This document shows, in pieces, positions 1-8,845 of a stretch of DNA of 55,429 nucleotides. The notes under the pieces were generated by a model. The model was not told where the DNA came from, searched no databases, and saw only the letters and a program-made list of their open reading frames with translations. The stretch comes from JAYVYM01 sp046593925. Its GTDB lineage: Bacteria; Actinomycetota; Actinomycetes; Mycobacteriales; SCTD01. The stretch covers positions 1 through 55,429 of the forward strand of contig JBKJQN010000043.1 in the NCBI GenBank assembly GCA_046593925.1, read 5' to 3'. A program made the position numbers and the translations under genes. How positions within the stretch are numbered: position 1 is the first letter of the stretch; the number at the start of each line of letters is the position of its first letter.

Positions 1-559
1 TTTCGACGGTGCGGTTGACGCTCTCGGCATGCGGGCGGGCAGGTTCACGGCCCGGGCCGCGCTGCCGGCGACCCGCTGCAGCTGCGTGGCCTGCAGGGCC
101 GTCGTGCTCGCCGAGGCCTCCTCGGTGCGCACGACGGTGAGCCACTCGAGGGTGGCTGTGTGCGCGGCGATGAGGCGCGCGGCAGGCTTGCGGACCCGGG
201 GGACCTCGGCCGTCTCAGCCAGCGCCTAGAAGTAGCGGGCCCGATCCAGCAACTGGTGCTCCAGCGCCAGGTCGCCCAGCAGCGCCTCCTCCAGCGGCTC
301 GGCCCGCTCGAGCGTGGTCTTCGCCAGCCCGCTGAGCCGTCCCAGCGCGGGGGTCACGACGTCCGGGACGCCGCCCAGCTCGCGTGGCGCGGCGAGCAGA
401 GCCGTGGGGCGGTCGGTGGCGTGTTCGGCGTCCTAGGTGATCTCACGCCGCACGGCGTCGGTGCGGGCCTGGGCGACTTGGACCTTGAGCGATCTGCGCT
501 TCGGTCTGGGTGAGCTGCACCAGCCGTCGGAGTTGGGCAAGGATCTTGTTGGTATCCAT
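1..559 (-). pseudogene. Decayed ferritin-like family gene, cut by window edge
   Basis: Read leftward from ATG 559, the frame begins MDTNKILAQLRRLVQLTQTE. After a one-base frameshift near 490 it continues LKVQVAQARTDAVRREIT and meets TAG at 435-433. The same frame then runs on through GDLALEHQLLDRARYF, hits a second TAG at 228-226, and continues with ALAETAEVPRVRKPAARL to the window edge. Coding character persists across both stops, so this is one gene broken by a frameshift and two nonsense codons. From memory the sequence resembles actinobacterial proteins annotated as ferritin-like domain-containing; that assignment is inference. The 3' part lies outside the window. Confidence 0.72.
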
Positions 560-658
560 CACGTTCCAAGTTCGCCCCTTCGCTAGCAGTTGCAGGCAGG
601 CTGCTAACAGTGAGAGGCGTCTCGTCTGCACCCACGCTGGAGTGCGGTTCCTAACGCC

Positions 659-1049
659 TCACGGGCCCTCCTCACCCGGGGGCACGTACATGCGCGCGCC
701 TGCGGGTGGCTCGCGAGAGCCGAATGCCTTGGGGAGGCCCGGCCAGGCGGGCAGCAGGATGCGGTGGCAGGCCCCGTGCCGGGGGCGGTCGCGGGGCGGT
801 GGACATCCCGAGCAACGCATGAAACACCCTCGCGTTTGCGAGAGGCGCGCAGCCCCAGGAGGTCGCCCGAGCCGAGCGTCGGCACGCGGGAGTCTGCGAG
901 GGTGGTGTACCTGATGCATCGGGTCCGTCGATGGCCAGCAGCACGCGGGCACGGGTCCGCACGAGCTCCTTGAACGCAGCCGCGAGCCGCCCCGCGAGCT
1001 CCCCGGCCGCAGTGCCCATTGGCGCGAGCTCCACAGCCGCGGTGCCCAT
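659..1049 (-). pseudogene. Remnant of a P-loop (uridine-kinase-like) kinase
   Basis: From ATG 1049 leftward the frame reads MGTAAGELAGRLAAAFKELV and then VLLAIDGPDASG, a nearly complete Walker A. The next bases encode TTLADS only if one base is restored, giving GPDASGKTTLAD. A second shift is suggested further on, where readable pieces such as RDVHRP lie in different frames before a stop at 659. The size and GPxxSGKTT motif suit the uridine kinase/nucleoside kinase group. The catalytic P-loop is broken and the C-terminal half is missing, so it should be inactive. Family assignment rests on the P-loop only. Confidence 0.55.
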
Positions 1050-1052
1050 TGG
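993..1052. repeat. Two tandem 30-bp units at the start of the kinase remnant
   Basis: Units 993-1022 and 1023-1052 both start CGCGAGCTCC and end GTGCCCATTGG, with a few internal differences. A partial third copy (CAGTGCCCAT) follows at 1055-1064. On the minus strand each unit carries an ATG in the same frame, giving duplicated MGTAA(V/G)ELA starts. Confidence 0.8.
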
Positions 1053-1151
1053 TCAGTGCCCATGCCGCGTCACTGTTCCTGCAGGCTCGGTACCGCAGCG
1101 TTTTGCCGCGCGACCATCCACGGAGACCGCCGAGCCCCAGCTGGCCTCCCG

Positions 1152-2264
1152 TCAGGGGCCGGCCAGCAGGCCGCGCAGGCGCACCGCCAGCAGGTCCCAG
1201 CGCCACTCCCGCTCCACCCACTCCCGGCCGGCCCGGCCGAGCTGACGCGCACGGCCGGGGTCGGCCAGCAGCTCACCGACAGCCCGGGCCACCTCGGTGA
1301 CCCGGGTGCCGTCGATGACCGTCCCGGTACGCCCTTCGAGTACGGCGTCCGGCGAGCCGCCGGACCGGCCCGCGACGACCGGCAGCCCGGTGGCCGACGC
1401 CTCCAGGAAGACGATGCCGAGCCCCTCGACCTCCAGGCCCGCGCGCCGCGAACGGCAGGGCATCGCAAACACGTCGCCCGCGTCGTAGTGGGCGGGCAGC
1501 TGCTCCCAGGGCACCGACCCGGTGAGCACCACGTCGTCGGCAACGCCGGTCTCGGCGGCCAGCCGACGCAGCCGCGGGCTGTCCGGGCCGCCGCCGACGA
1601 GGAGCAGGGCGGCTCCCGGCACTTTCGCCCGGATCGTCGGGAGCGCCCGGACCAGCATGTCCTGGCCCTTGCGCGGCACCAGCCGGCTGACGCACACCAC
1701 GACCGGCCGGCCCACCAAGCCGTGCCGCCGTCGCACCTCGTCGCCACCGGCCCCTGGCCGGAACGCTGCGGTGTCGACACCGCTGGGCAGCCGGGCCAGC
1801 GTGGCTGCGGGCCCGAGCGCCGGCGCCAGCCGCGCCCGGGTGTATGCGCCGAGGTAGGTCACCACGTCGACGTCGCGGCCGATCCGGCGCAGCAGCTGCC
1901 GGGCACCGGGCAGCAGCGCCCAGCCGACCTCGTGCCCGTGCGTCGACGCGACGGCCCGGTCGAGGCCCAGCGGCCGGGCCAGCAGCCCGAGCGGCGCCGC
2001 GGCCCCGAACCAGACCCGGTCGCAGCCCTCTGACCTCGCGACCGTGCGCACCCGCCGCAACACGTCCGGCACCGGCAGGACCAGCGACGTCGGGTGGCGG
2101 ACGACCGGGTGCGGCTGCGCCGCGTCGTAGGCGGCCACCCCACGCCAGGCCGGCGCGTAGACGACGACCTCGCCGGCCGGCTGACGTCCGGCAAGCGCGG
2201 CGACGTACGCCTGGATCCCGCCGGGTCGCGGCGGATAGTCGTTGGTGACGACCAGGGTCCTCAC
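1152..2264 (-). CDS. pimB: GT4 mannosyltransferase, PimB'-like
   Basis: Likely GDP-mannose-dependent glycosyltransferase adding the second mannose in phosphatidylinositol mannoside synthesis at the inner face of the membrane. The 370-residue protein opens with MRTLVVTNDYPPRPGGIQAY, the acceptor-side glycine loop typical of PimB'. It has the GT4 segment RLVPRKGQDML near residue 205 and the nucleotide-sugar motif EGLGIVFLEASATGLP near 290 (E-x7-E). The GTG start overlaps the stop of the upstream peptidase gene by 4 bases, so the two are translationally coupled. Its place before the exonuclease gene and trpD matches Rv2188c in M. tuberculosis. Acceptor specificity is inferred. Confidence 0.82.
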   Translation of the reverse strand: MRTLVVTNDYPPRPGGIQAYVAALAGRQPAGEVVVYAPAWRGVAAYDAAQPHPVVRHPTSLVLPVPDVLRRVRTVARSEGCDRVWFGAAAPLGLLARPLGLDRAVASTHGHEVGWALLPGARQLLRRIGRDVDVVTYLGAYTRARLAPALGPAATLARLPSGVDTAAFRPGAGGDEVRRRHGLVGRPVVVCVSRLVPRKGQDMLVRALPTIRAKVPGAALLLVGGGPDSPRLRRLAAETGVADDVVLTGSVPWEQLPAHYDAGDVFAMPCRSRRAGLEVEGLGIVFLEASATGLPVVAGRSGGSPDAVLEGRTGTVIDGTRVTEVARAVGELLADPGRARQLGRAGREWVEREWRWDLLAVRLRGLLAGP

Positions 2265-3511
2265 CGGCGCCTGCCGTCAGCGAAGGCGCGGGCCATCGCG
2301 ATCCGCTCCGGCCCGCTCGGATGGGTCGCCAGGGCGGTCGGCACGACACCCGGGTCGAGGTCGCTGAGGTTCGTCAGCGACAGGCGCACCTCCCCGGCGA
2401 TGAAGGTGTCGACGTCGCCGGTCAGCTGGAGGGCGTGCAGGTCGGCGCGCGCCTCCACCCGCCTCGACACCAGGTCGGTGGCGGGGCTGACCAGCAGCCC
2501 GCCGATTGCCACGAGGGCGAGCACCAGCGGCACCACGCGCGGGTCGCCGGGGCCGGACGCGCCGACCCGGGCCAGCAGGGCGCCCCACTGAAGCAGCGCA
2601 GCCAGCAGGCAGACGGCGGCTGCCGCTCCCATCGCGCCGAGTGCGCTGCCTCGCAGCACATCGTTGCGTTTCGCGTGCCCCAGCTCGTGGGCGACGACCA
2701 GCCGCACCTCCTGCGGCGAGGCCTGCGCGATCAGGGTGTCGTACAGCACGAGCCGCCGGGTGGAGCCGAAGCCGCTGACGTACGCATTGAGCGCCGTGGT
2801 CCGGTTGGAGGCGTCGGCGACCAGAACGTCCGACACGGGTACGCCGTCCTGCCTGGCCAGGGCGAGCAGGTCCGCGCGCAGCGCACCGGCCGGCAGCGAA
2901 CGGAAGGAGCCGAACAGCGGCTCGACCACGACCGGGTAGGCGAACGACCCGACCAGCACCAGGGCGGCTAGTGCCCCTGCGCCCCACGCCCACCAGGTGC
3001 GGGGGGCTTGCCGCGCCAGCGCCAGCACCGCCAGGAAGGCCACCGCAGTCACGACCGCCGCGACGCCCAGGGCCTTGCCCGAGTCGGCTGCCCAGCCGGA
3101 CCAGTCCTGGGTCGACAGCCCGTACGCCCGCAGCACCTGCTCGCTGCGCACATCGAGCGGCAGGGTGACCAGGCGCCCGACCGCAGTCAGCGTGAACGTG
3201 CCGAGCAGCACCTGCCAGACCCAGCCGCCACCCAGCGGCCGTGCCACGGCGACGACGAGGCGGCTCCCCAGCCGGGTCAGTCCGAGGACGCCCGCGACGA
3301 CGAGCCCGAGCGCCAGCGACCCGTACGCCGGCGGCCGCAACGCACTGTGGAACGCCTGCTCGCGGGCGACCTGCGCGGGCGTGAAGTCGCGGGAGACGTC
3401 GACAACCGTCGTCGCGCCCGGCAGCACGTCGAGGGGGACCAGCGCGAGAGTGAGAGCGACCAGCGCGAGCAGCAGCACGGCCGCGGTGCCGGCCGGGGCG
3501 GCGCGCCTCAC
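2261..3511 (-). CDS. M48-family membrane metalloprotease (Ste24/CAAX type)
   Basis: Integral-membrane zinc peptidase of about 416 residues. It has an N-terminal membrane segment (AVLLLALVALTLALV), several further hydrophobic helices, then HELGHAKRND with the HExxH zinc site. The third ligand region is RRVEARADLHAL about 70 residues later. This order is that of Ste24-like M48 peptidases, which cleave in or near the membrane. The GTG at 3511 is chosen because it forms a GTGA overlap with the upstream gene; an in-frame ATG 30 bases earlier would lie inside that gene. It is coupled at both ends to its neighbours. The substrate is unknown. Confidence 0.85.
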   Translation of the reverse strand: MRRAAPAGTAAVLLLALVALTLALVPLDVLPGATTVVDVSRDFTPAQVAREQAFHSALRPPAYGSLALGLVVAGVLGLTRLGSRLVVAVARPLGGGWVWQVLLGTFTLTAVGRLVTLPLDVRSEQVLRAYGLSTQDWSGWAADSGKALGVAAVVTAVAFLAVLALARQAPRTWWAWGAGALAALVLVGSFAYPVVVEPLFGSFRSLPAGALRADLLALARQDGVPVSDVLVADASNRTTALNAYVSGFGSTRRLVLYDTLIAQASPQEVRLVVAHELGHAKRNDVLRGSALGAMGAAAAVCLLAALLQWGALLARVGASGPGDPRVVPLVLALVAIGGLLVSPATDLVSRRVEARADLHALQLTGDVDTFIAGEVRLSLTNLSDLDPGVVPTALATHPSGPERIAMARAFADGRRR

Positions 3512-4851
3512 GCCAACTGCCGGCGCAGCGAGGCCTGCCACGCAGCGGTGAAGGGGGCGATGCCGGTGCCGAGCTGCTCCTGCAGGGCCTGCTCCAGGTC
3601 GCGGCCAGCGTCGTCGCCGGAGCGCGCACCGAGGTCGCGGTACAGCGCGAGCACCCGCGGCTGGCCGTACGTCTTGACGAGCAGCTCGACGGCCAGCCAG
3701 GCCTGCTGGTAGGCAGAGCTGAGCGCAGGGTCGTCGCCGCCGAAGCTGCTGTCGATGGGCAGCTGCGCGGGCACCCGCCCGGCACGCACCTCGGCGCTCA
3801 GCTCGACCGCCACCTGCGGCACCGGCACCCCCGTCCCGAGAAACCCGACGTGGTCGGCGAGCCCTTCGGACAGCCAGCTGGGTGTGGCCGGGCCGGTCGC
3901 TGAGCGGGCGGCCACGTGGGTGACCTCGTGGGTCAGCACGACGCGGCGGCCGACAGCGCCCAGCAGTGCCAGGTTGGGCGGGTTGACCAGCACACGGTCA
4001 CCGCCGCGGGCACTACCGCCGCGCACCGGTCCGGAGACCGCCAGCGCAGCGATCGGTGACAGGCTCCCCCTCGCCGTCACGAGCCGGCCGAGCTCGGCCT
4101 GGTCGGCGGGCACCACGACGGCGACCCGCTGCGACCAGCCGGTCCCCCAGACGGCGGTCACCCGGGGAACAGCGGCGTCCACGTCGGTGGCCAGCCGGCG
4201 CAGCTGCGGCAGTGACCCGGGGTGGCCGAGGACCAGCGAGCGGGCGCCACGCACGACCGACACGGGCCCGCCGTCCCAGAGCTCCCGGGCGGTGGTGGCA
4301 CCACGGGCCAGGAAGTCGTCGTCGGCGGCTACGTACCAATGGCCGTCGCGCTGCACGAAGGTCAGCGCCTGGGTCGACTCGGCGGGGTCGGTGTCGATGC
4401 CCTCAAGACCGACGCCCAGGACCACCCGCGGCGCCCACCAGGACCCGTAGCGGGCATCGAGCGTGGCATCCGGGAGCTGCGCCTGTGCGGCGTCCATGGT
4501 GTAGGTCCAGGCCGTCAGCGGCACGTCGGCGAGCGCGTCGAACAGTGCTGCCTGCCGGGTTGCAAAGGCGGTCGCCTGCGGGTCGACCCCGGCCAGGAAC
4601 GCCAGCCGGTCCCGACGCAGGACGGCCCGGGCGCGGGCGTCGAGGAGCGCCTGGACCTCGGCGGCCCGCTCGGCGAGCCGGTCGGGCAGTTGGTCCGGCA
4701 GTCGGTCGGGCAGTGCCCGGGCCTGCACCTGCGCAGCGACCGGCACCGACCCGTCGGGCTGCCTGGCCAGGGCAACGGTCGTGGCCGTGGCGAGCTGCAG
4801 AACCAGGACCACCAGCAGCACCCGGACCCGCCGGGACGACGTGAAGGTCAC
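3508..4851 (-). CDS. Secreted or membrane-anchored MA-clan metallohydrolase
   Basis: About 447 residues beginning VTFTSSRRVRVLLVVLVLQL, a basic N-region followed by one hydrophobic segment (signal peptide or anchor). The body is extracytoplasmic in character. HEVTHVAARS near residue 285 carries HExxH, followed about 20 residues later by LSEGLADHVG, where the Glu is the expected third ligand of gluzincins. It therefore resembles Peptidase_MA-like domains. The GTG at 4851 is supported by a TACCAT box exactly 6 nt upstream, which suggests a leaderless mRNA. First gene of the run leading to pimB. Substrate unknown. Confidence 0.72.
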   Translation of the reverse strand: MTFTSSRRVRVLLVVLVLQLATATTVALARQPDGSVPVAAQVQARALPDRLPDQLPDRLAERAAEVQALLDARARAVLRRDRLAFLAGVDPQATAFATRQAALFDALADVPLTAWTYTMDAAQAQLPDATLDARYGSWWAPRVVLGVGLEGIDTDPAESTQALTFVQRDGHWYVAADDDFLARGATTARELWDGGPVSVVRGARSLVLGHPGSLPQLRRLATDVDAAVPRVTAVWGTGWSQRVAVVVPADQAELGRLVTARGSLSPIAALAVSGPVRGGSARGGDRVLVNPPNLALLGAVGRRVVLTHEVTHVAARSATGPATPSWLSEGLADHVGFLGTGVPVPQVAVELSAEVRAGRVPAQLPIDSSFGGDDPALSSAYQQAWLAVELLVKTYGQPRVLALYRDLGARSGDDAGRDLEQALQEQLGTGIAPFTAAWQASLRRQLA

Positions 4852-4857
4852 CGGCTG

Positions 4858-4863
4858 ATGGTA
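4858..4863 (-). promoter_or_regulatory. Putative -10 box TACCAT, leaderless start
   Basis: On the minus strand TACCAT is followed by 6 nt and then the GTG start at 4851. It matches the TANNNT-N6/7-start arrangement seen at twelve other genes here. Confidence 0.5.
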
Positions 4864-4936
4864 CGGGCGGCCTGTCGGGCTTCGGAGGCTTCGGCCGGGT
4901 GACAGCAACGACCGGCGGACGTTGTCGGCAGCCGGT

Positions 4937-5152
4937 TTACGAGGCGGCCGATCGCGGCAGGCGACCACCCGGTGGGCCGAGCGGCACGAGCCGGAGCCGG
5001 GGCACCAGGCCGCTGTCTGCCAGGACGTCGAGCGCCCGCCGCTCGACGTCGTCGACCTCCAGGGCCGGCCCGCAGGCGCCGAGCAGCACGGTCACGACGC
5101 ACTCGGCGCACGCCAGGTCGCGCATCGCGCACTCGTCGCAGTCGATGAGCAC
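4937..5152 (-). CDS. Small protein with paired CxxC motifs
   Basis: A 71-residue protein starting VLIDCDECAMRDLACAECVV. Two CxxC pairs (CDEC, CAEC) sit 8 residues apart, suggesting a zinc or other metal site. The C-terminal half (VDDVERRALDVLADSGLVP) looks helical. GTG 5152 is chosen because GGAGG lies 5 nt upstream; longer starts at 5164 (GTG) or 5218 (ATG) are open. I recognise it as a small conserved actinobacterial protein of unknown function, often near the NYN-domain gene as here. Leftward, 70 bases downstream of that gene. Confidence 0.65.
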   Translation of the reverse strand: MLIDCDECAMRDLACAECVVTVLLGACGPALEVDDVERRALDVLADSGLVPRLRLVPLGPPGGRLPRSAAS

Positions 5153-5225
5153 AGCAGCCTCCACAGGTCCGGTGCCGGTCGATCCGGCCCGTCGGACGCT
5201 AGGCGGGGGGTACGACATCCAGCGT

Positions 5226-6584
5226 TCAGGATCTGCCGAGCAGCCGCAGCAGGGCCAGCGACGGGAAGGGTCGTGCACCCGCCTCGCGAACCCCGTCGGC
5301 GACCTCGCGGTCGCTCGAGACCACCACCAGCGGGCGTCCACGCGGCTCGTGCCGTACCAGGTGGCGCAGCACCTCGTCGGCCGTCTCGCCCTCGCGGCTG
5401 AACAGCAGCCGGACGCCGCGGGGCGCCGGTAGGGCCACGGCGGTGACCCGCTCGGCGCCGTCGAAGACGACCGTGACCTCGGCGCCGGTACGTGCCGTCA
5501 GCGCCCCCAGGCCCAAGAGCAGCCGGCCGCGCTGGGCTTCGAGGGCGAGCTCGCCGTAGCCGGTCTTGGTGACGTTGTAGCCGTCGACGAGCAGGTGCAC
5601 CAGCGGTACGCCGAGCAGCGCGTCGAGCAGCGCCGGGTCGGAGGCGTCCCGGCCCCGCAGCGCCGGACCGACCGCCGCGCCGGGGGCGTACCTGGCCACC
5701 AGGGCGTCCGCCGGACGGCCTTCGGCCGGGGCGAGGGCAAGCTCGCGACGCAGTCCGGTGGCGGCGCCGAGCAGCGCGTCGAGCAGGACCCGCAGCCGCA
5801 GCTCGTCGGCGATGCGGCCGTCGCGGGCGCTCTGCCGGCCGGTCGCGAGCGCGCGCTCGGCCTCAGCAGCCCGGGCCGTCGAGGAGCGCAGCTGCTCCCG
5901 GGCCTGGGCCTGCAGCGCCGAGAGCACCTCGCGTTCGGCCACCAGGGCCTGCTCGGCGGAGCGCTGGGCGGCCTCCGCCCGGCCGGCCCGGTCGCCGAGT
6001 TCCCGCACCCGGCGGCGGACAGCCAGCACCTCGGCCCTGGCCGCCTCGGCCTCGCCACGCAGCCGCTCCGCCTCGGCGCGCCCCGTGGAGCGCAGCGCCT
6101 CGAGCTGTTCGGTGAGCCGGCGTACGACGTCGCCCTGCACGACCCCGGCCACGACATCGGCCCGCGCCGCGAGCTCGTCGGCCACCTCAGCCAGGCGCTC
6201 GCGCCAGCCCGTCGTACGCAGGACGTACGCCGCCGCAGCCAGCTCCTCGGGGACCGCGTCCGGCCGGCCACCCCCCTCGGCGAGCGCCGCGACCAGCGCC
6301 GGCTGCGAGGCACGGACCCCCTCCGCCACCCGCTGACGGAACACGACATCGGACTCGAGCGCCGCCGCAAGCGGGCCGGCGGCCAGCCGGGCCCGCTTGG
6401 CCGGGGTGAAGCGCGCGAACGCCCGCAGCCCAGTCGGTACCTGGTCGGCGGGCAGCGCGCCGAGGCAGTGGGCAGCCCAGCCGACGGCCGTCGCCCGTAC
6501 TTCCGGCGGCATGACGACCGGACCGACCTGCGGACCAGCACCGTTCGCGACCGGGTCGGAGCTGTCCGGGTCGGAGCGGGTCAC
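5226..6584 (-). CDS. NYN-domain (YacP-like) putative RNA-binding/nuclease protein
   Basis: 452 residues. The first third is helical. Residues about 160-270 are rich in Arg, Glu and Ala with heptad spacing, suggesting a coiled coil. The C-terminal third is a NYN/PIN-like domain: LLVDGYNVTKTGYGEL with the first acidic residue and the YNV signature, then VVFDGAE, and VVVSSDREVADGV with the later acidic pair. NYN domains of the YacP type are predicted endoribonucleases. The start GTG follows TACCGT by 6 nt. Enzymatic activity is inferred from the domain only. Confidence 0.82.
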   Translation of the reverse strand: MTRSDPDSSDPVANGAGPQVGPVVMPPEVRATAVGWAAHCLGALPADQVPTGLRAFARFTPAKRARLAAGPLAAALESDVVFRQRVAEGVRASQPALVAALAEGGGRPDAVPEELAAAAYVLRTTGWRERLAEVADELAARADVVAGVVQGDVVRRLTEQLEALRSTGRAEAERLRGEAEAARAEVLAVRRRVRELGDRAGRAEAAQRSAEQALVAEREVLSALQAQAREQLRSSTARAAEAERALATGRQSARDGRIADELRLRVLLDALLGAATGLRRELALAPAEGRPADALVARYAPGAAVGPALRGRDASDPALLDALLGVPLVHLLVDGYNVTKTGYGELALEAQRGRLLLGLGALTARTGAEVTVVFDGAERVTAVALPAPRGVRLLFSREGETADEVLRHLVRHEPRGRPLVVVSSDREVADGVREAGARPFPSLALLRLLGRS

Positions 6585-6590
6585 CGATCG

Positions 6591-6596
6591 ACGGTA
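6591..6596 (-). promoter_or_regulatory. Putative -10 box TACCGT, leaderless start
   Basis: TACCGT on the minus strand ends 6 nt before the GTG start of the NYN-domain gene at 6584. Confidence 0.5.
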
Positions 6597-6629
6597 GCCA
6601 GTCCGGCCGTGCTGGGCCCGCTGGATGGG

Positions 6630-6863
6630 TCAGGAGCCCGGTCGGGGCACCACCTCGACCGCGTCGACGGCTCCGCACCAGCGGCAGGTCACGTGCTCGG
6701 CGTCGTCGACGACGACCTCGCGCTCCTCCACGACCTGCCGACCGGACAGGTCGACGTGGACGTACTCCCGAGCGCGCACCGACCTCAGAACGTCGAAGCG
6801 CGTGAGGTTGCCGCACAGCGCGCAGCGCCAGCGGGTGTCAGGGCCGGGCTGCGCGACGGGCAC
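6630..6863 (-). CDS. Small zinc-ribbon protein
   Basis: 77 residues with two CxxC knuckles, CALCGN near residue 14 and CRWCGA near residue 60, separated by about 45 residues. That is a typical four-cysteine zinc ribbon. Between them is a charged strand-rich region (VHVDLSGRQVVEEREVVV). GTG 6863 is preceded by TAGCCT and 6 nt, so the mRNA may be leaderless. It lies 45 bases upstream of the NYN gene on the same strand. Function unknown. Confidence 0.7.
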   Translation of the reverse strand: MPVAQPGPDTRWRCALCGNLTRFDVLRSVRAREYVHVDLSGRQVVEEREVVVDDAEHVTCRWCGAVDAVEVVPRPGS

Positions 6864-6869
6864 CTGCGC

Positions 6870-6875
6870 AGGCTA
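6870..6875 (-). promoter_or_regulatory. Putative -10 box TAGCCT, leaderless start
   Basis: TAGCCT on the minus strand ends 6 nt before GTG 6863. It is back-to-back with the TAGCGT box of the divergent gene at 6943. Confidence 0.5.
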
Positions 6876-6929
6876 GCGACCACGTCGGGCTTCCCGGCGC
6901 GGCGCGGCCGTCCTGTCGGTGGGCGCCTC

Positions 6930-6935
6930 TAGCGT
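6930..6935 (+). promoter_or_regulatory. Putative -10 box TAGCGT, leaderless start
   Basis: TAGCGT, then 7 nt, then ATG 6943. The identical TAGCGT-N7 arrangement precedes the cysteine desulfurase (23892) and lipB (54198). Confidence 0.55.
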
Positions 6936-6942
6936 CCGCGCC

Positions 6943-8805
6943 ATGCTCGCCAGCGCGCCCCGACCGCCCCCCACCGCAAGCCGGCCGGGGGCCACGCCTA
7001 CCAGCGCCGCCCCGATCAGCGCCTTCCCGATCAGCGCCGGCGGGGTGCAGGGCACGTTCGACGAGCTCGGCACTGCGCTGCGCGAGACCACCTTCGTCGT
7101 TGTCGACCTCGAGACGACCGGTGGGTCCGCGCACTCCTGCGAGATCACCGAGATCGGCGCGGTCAAGGTGCGCGGCGGGGAGGTGCTCGGGGAGTTCCAG
7201 ACGCTGGTCAACCCCCGCGCCGCGATCCCGCCCTTCATCGCGGTGCTCACCGGCATCAGCGACGCGACGGTCGCGGGCGCACCCGAGCTGTCCAGCGCGC
7301 TGCCGGCGTTCCTGGAGTTCAGCGCGGGCGCCGTGCTCGTCGCCCACAATGCGCCCTTCGACCTGGGTTTCCTGCGGGCCGGCTGCGAGCGGCTCGAGCT
7401 GGCCTGGCCAGCGCCCGACTCACTCGACACCGCCCGCCTCGCTCGTCGGGTCCTGACCCGCGACGAGGCGCCGAACTGCAAGCTCTCGACGCTGGCGCGA
7501 CTGTTCCGCGCCGAGACCGAGCCGTGCCACCGGGCGCTCGCCGACGCCCGCGCCACGGTCGATGTGCTGCACGGCCTGCTGGCCCGGGTGGGTGGGCTCG
7601 GGGTGCAGAGCATGGAGGAGCTGCGCACCTTCTCCGCCCAGGTCAGCCCGCAGCAGCGCCGCAAGCGGCACCTGGCCGATGCGCTGCCCGCGCTGCCGGG
7701 GGTCTACATGTTTCGTGACGCGCAGGGCCGGGTGCTGTACGTCGGCAAGAGCGTCGACCTGCGCCGCCGAGTCCGGCAGTACTTCACCGCCTCCGAGATG
7801 CGCACCCGGATGGCGGAGATGGTCGGGTGCGCCGAGCAGGTCGATCCGATCGTGTGCAGCACCCCGCTCGAGGCCGAGGTGCGCGAGCTCCGGCTGATCG
7901 CCGAGCACCGGCCCAAATACAACCGGCGCAGCCGGTTCCCGGAGCGCGCGGTCTGGGTCAAGCTCACCGTCGAAGCCTTCCCGCGGCTCTCCCTCGTGCG
8001 CAAGGTCACCGGTGACGGGGCGGTCTACCTCGGCCCGTTCGGTACGGCCCGCGGCGCGGAGCTGGCGATGGCTGCGGCGCACGAGGCACTGCCGCTGCGG
8101 CAGTGCAACGCACGGGTCAGCGCGCGTCGGGCCGGTAACGCCTGCGTGCTGTTCGACATGGGCCGCTGCGGCGCGCCGTGCCTCACCGAACAAGGCGGCG
8201 GAGAGAGCGCGGAGCACTACGCGGCCCACGCCGTCGCCTTCCGGACCGCCGCCCTCGCCGACCCCACAGCGGTGGTGACCGCGCTGGCGGCCCGTACCGC
8301 CGCGCTGGCCCTGGCCGAGCGCTTCGAGGACGCCGCGGCGCAGCGCGACCGGCTCGCCGCCTTTGTCCGGGCGGCCGCCCGGCTGCAGCGGCTGTCGGCA
8401 CTGACCGGCGTCGCCCAGCTCGTCGCGGCGCGCCCGACCGACGAGCTCGGCTGGGAGCTCGCGGTCGTCCGGCACGGCCGGCTCGTGGCCGCGGGCACGG
8501 TGCCCCGGAGCGCCCACCCGGGGCCGTACGTCGACGCGCTGGTCGCCACGTCGGAGACCGTGCTGCCGGGCCCCGGCCCGCTGCCGGCCGCGACGGCCGA
8601 GGAAGTCGAATGCGTACTGCGCTGGCTGGAGAAGCCCGGCACCCGGCTGGTGCGGGTGGCGGGCACCTGGGCCTCCCCTGCCTTCGGCGCGGGCAGCCAC
8701 CGTTCCTGGCTGGCCGCCGCCGACACCGCCCGGGCGGCGCTCACGCCTCTCGACGACCGCCGCGGGCTCCGGCCCGTCGCCCGGCCGTCCCGGGCGTTCG
8801 GATGA
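6943..8805 (+). CDS. DEDD exonuclease / GIY-YIG (UvrC N-terminal-like) fusion
   Basis: About 620 residues. The N-terminal third is a DnaQ-type 3'-5' exonuclease: VVVDLETTGG (first Asp/Glu), AHNAPFDLGFL, and CHRALADARATVDVL (HxxxD). The middle is a GIY-YIG domain: LPGVYMFRDAQGRVLYVGKS, then RRRVRQYF and a Glu-rich segment ending YNRRSRF. The rest resembles the Cys-containing region of UvrC/Cho (QCNARVSARR, MGRCGAPC) but lacks UvrC's C-terminal nuclease. This is the architecture of Rv2191, which also lies beside trpD. Probable role is DNA repair. ATG 6943 is preferred over GTG 6919 because of the TAGCGT box 7 nt upstream. Confidence 0.85.
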   Translation: MLASAPRPPPTASRPGATPTSAAPISAFPISAGGVQGTFDELGTALRETTFVVVDLETTGGSAHSCEITEIGAVKVRGGEVLGEFQTLVNPRAAIPPFIAVLTGISDATVAGAPELSSALPAFLEFSAGAVLVAHNAPFDLGFLRAGCERLELAWPAPDSLDTARLARRVLTRDEAPNCKLSTLARLFRAETEPCHRALADARATVDVLHGLLARVGGLGVQSMEELRTFSAQVSPQQRRKRHLADALPALPGVYMFRDAQGRVLYVGKSVDLRRRVRQYFTASEMRTRMAEMVGCAEQVDPIVCSTPLEAEVRELRLIAEHRPKYNRRSRFPERAVWVKLTVEAFPRLSLVRKVTGDGAVYLGPFGTARGAELAMAAAHEALPLRQCNARVSARRAGNACVLFDMGRCGAPCLTEQGGGESAEHYAAHAVAFRTAALADPTAVVTALAARTAALALAERFEDAAAQRDRLAAFVRAAARLQRLSALTGVAQLVAARPTDELGWELAVVRHGRLVAAGTVPRSAHPGPYVDALVATSETVLPGPGPLPAATAEEVECVLRWLEKPGTRLVRVAGTWASPAFGAGSHRSWLAAADTARAALTPLDDRRGLRPVARPSRAFG

Positions 8806-8845
8806 CCGGGCGTGGCCCGCCGGCCCGTTCGTGTTGCGTGGGCGC

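Noticed and set aside
433..435. Possible TAG read-through in the left-edge gene
   Set aside because: The same gene also has a frameshift and a second TAG, so simple decay explains it better than recoding.
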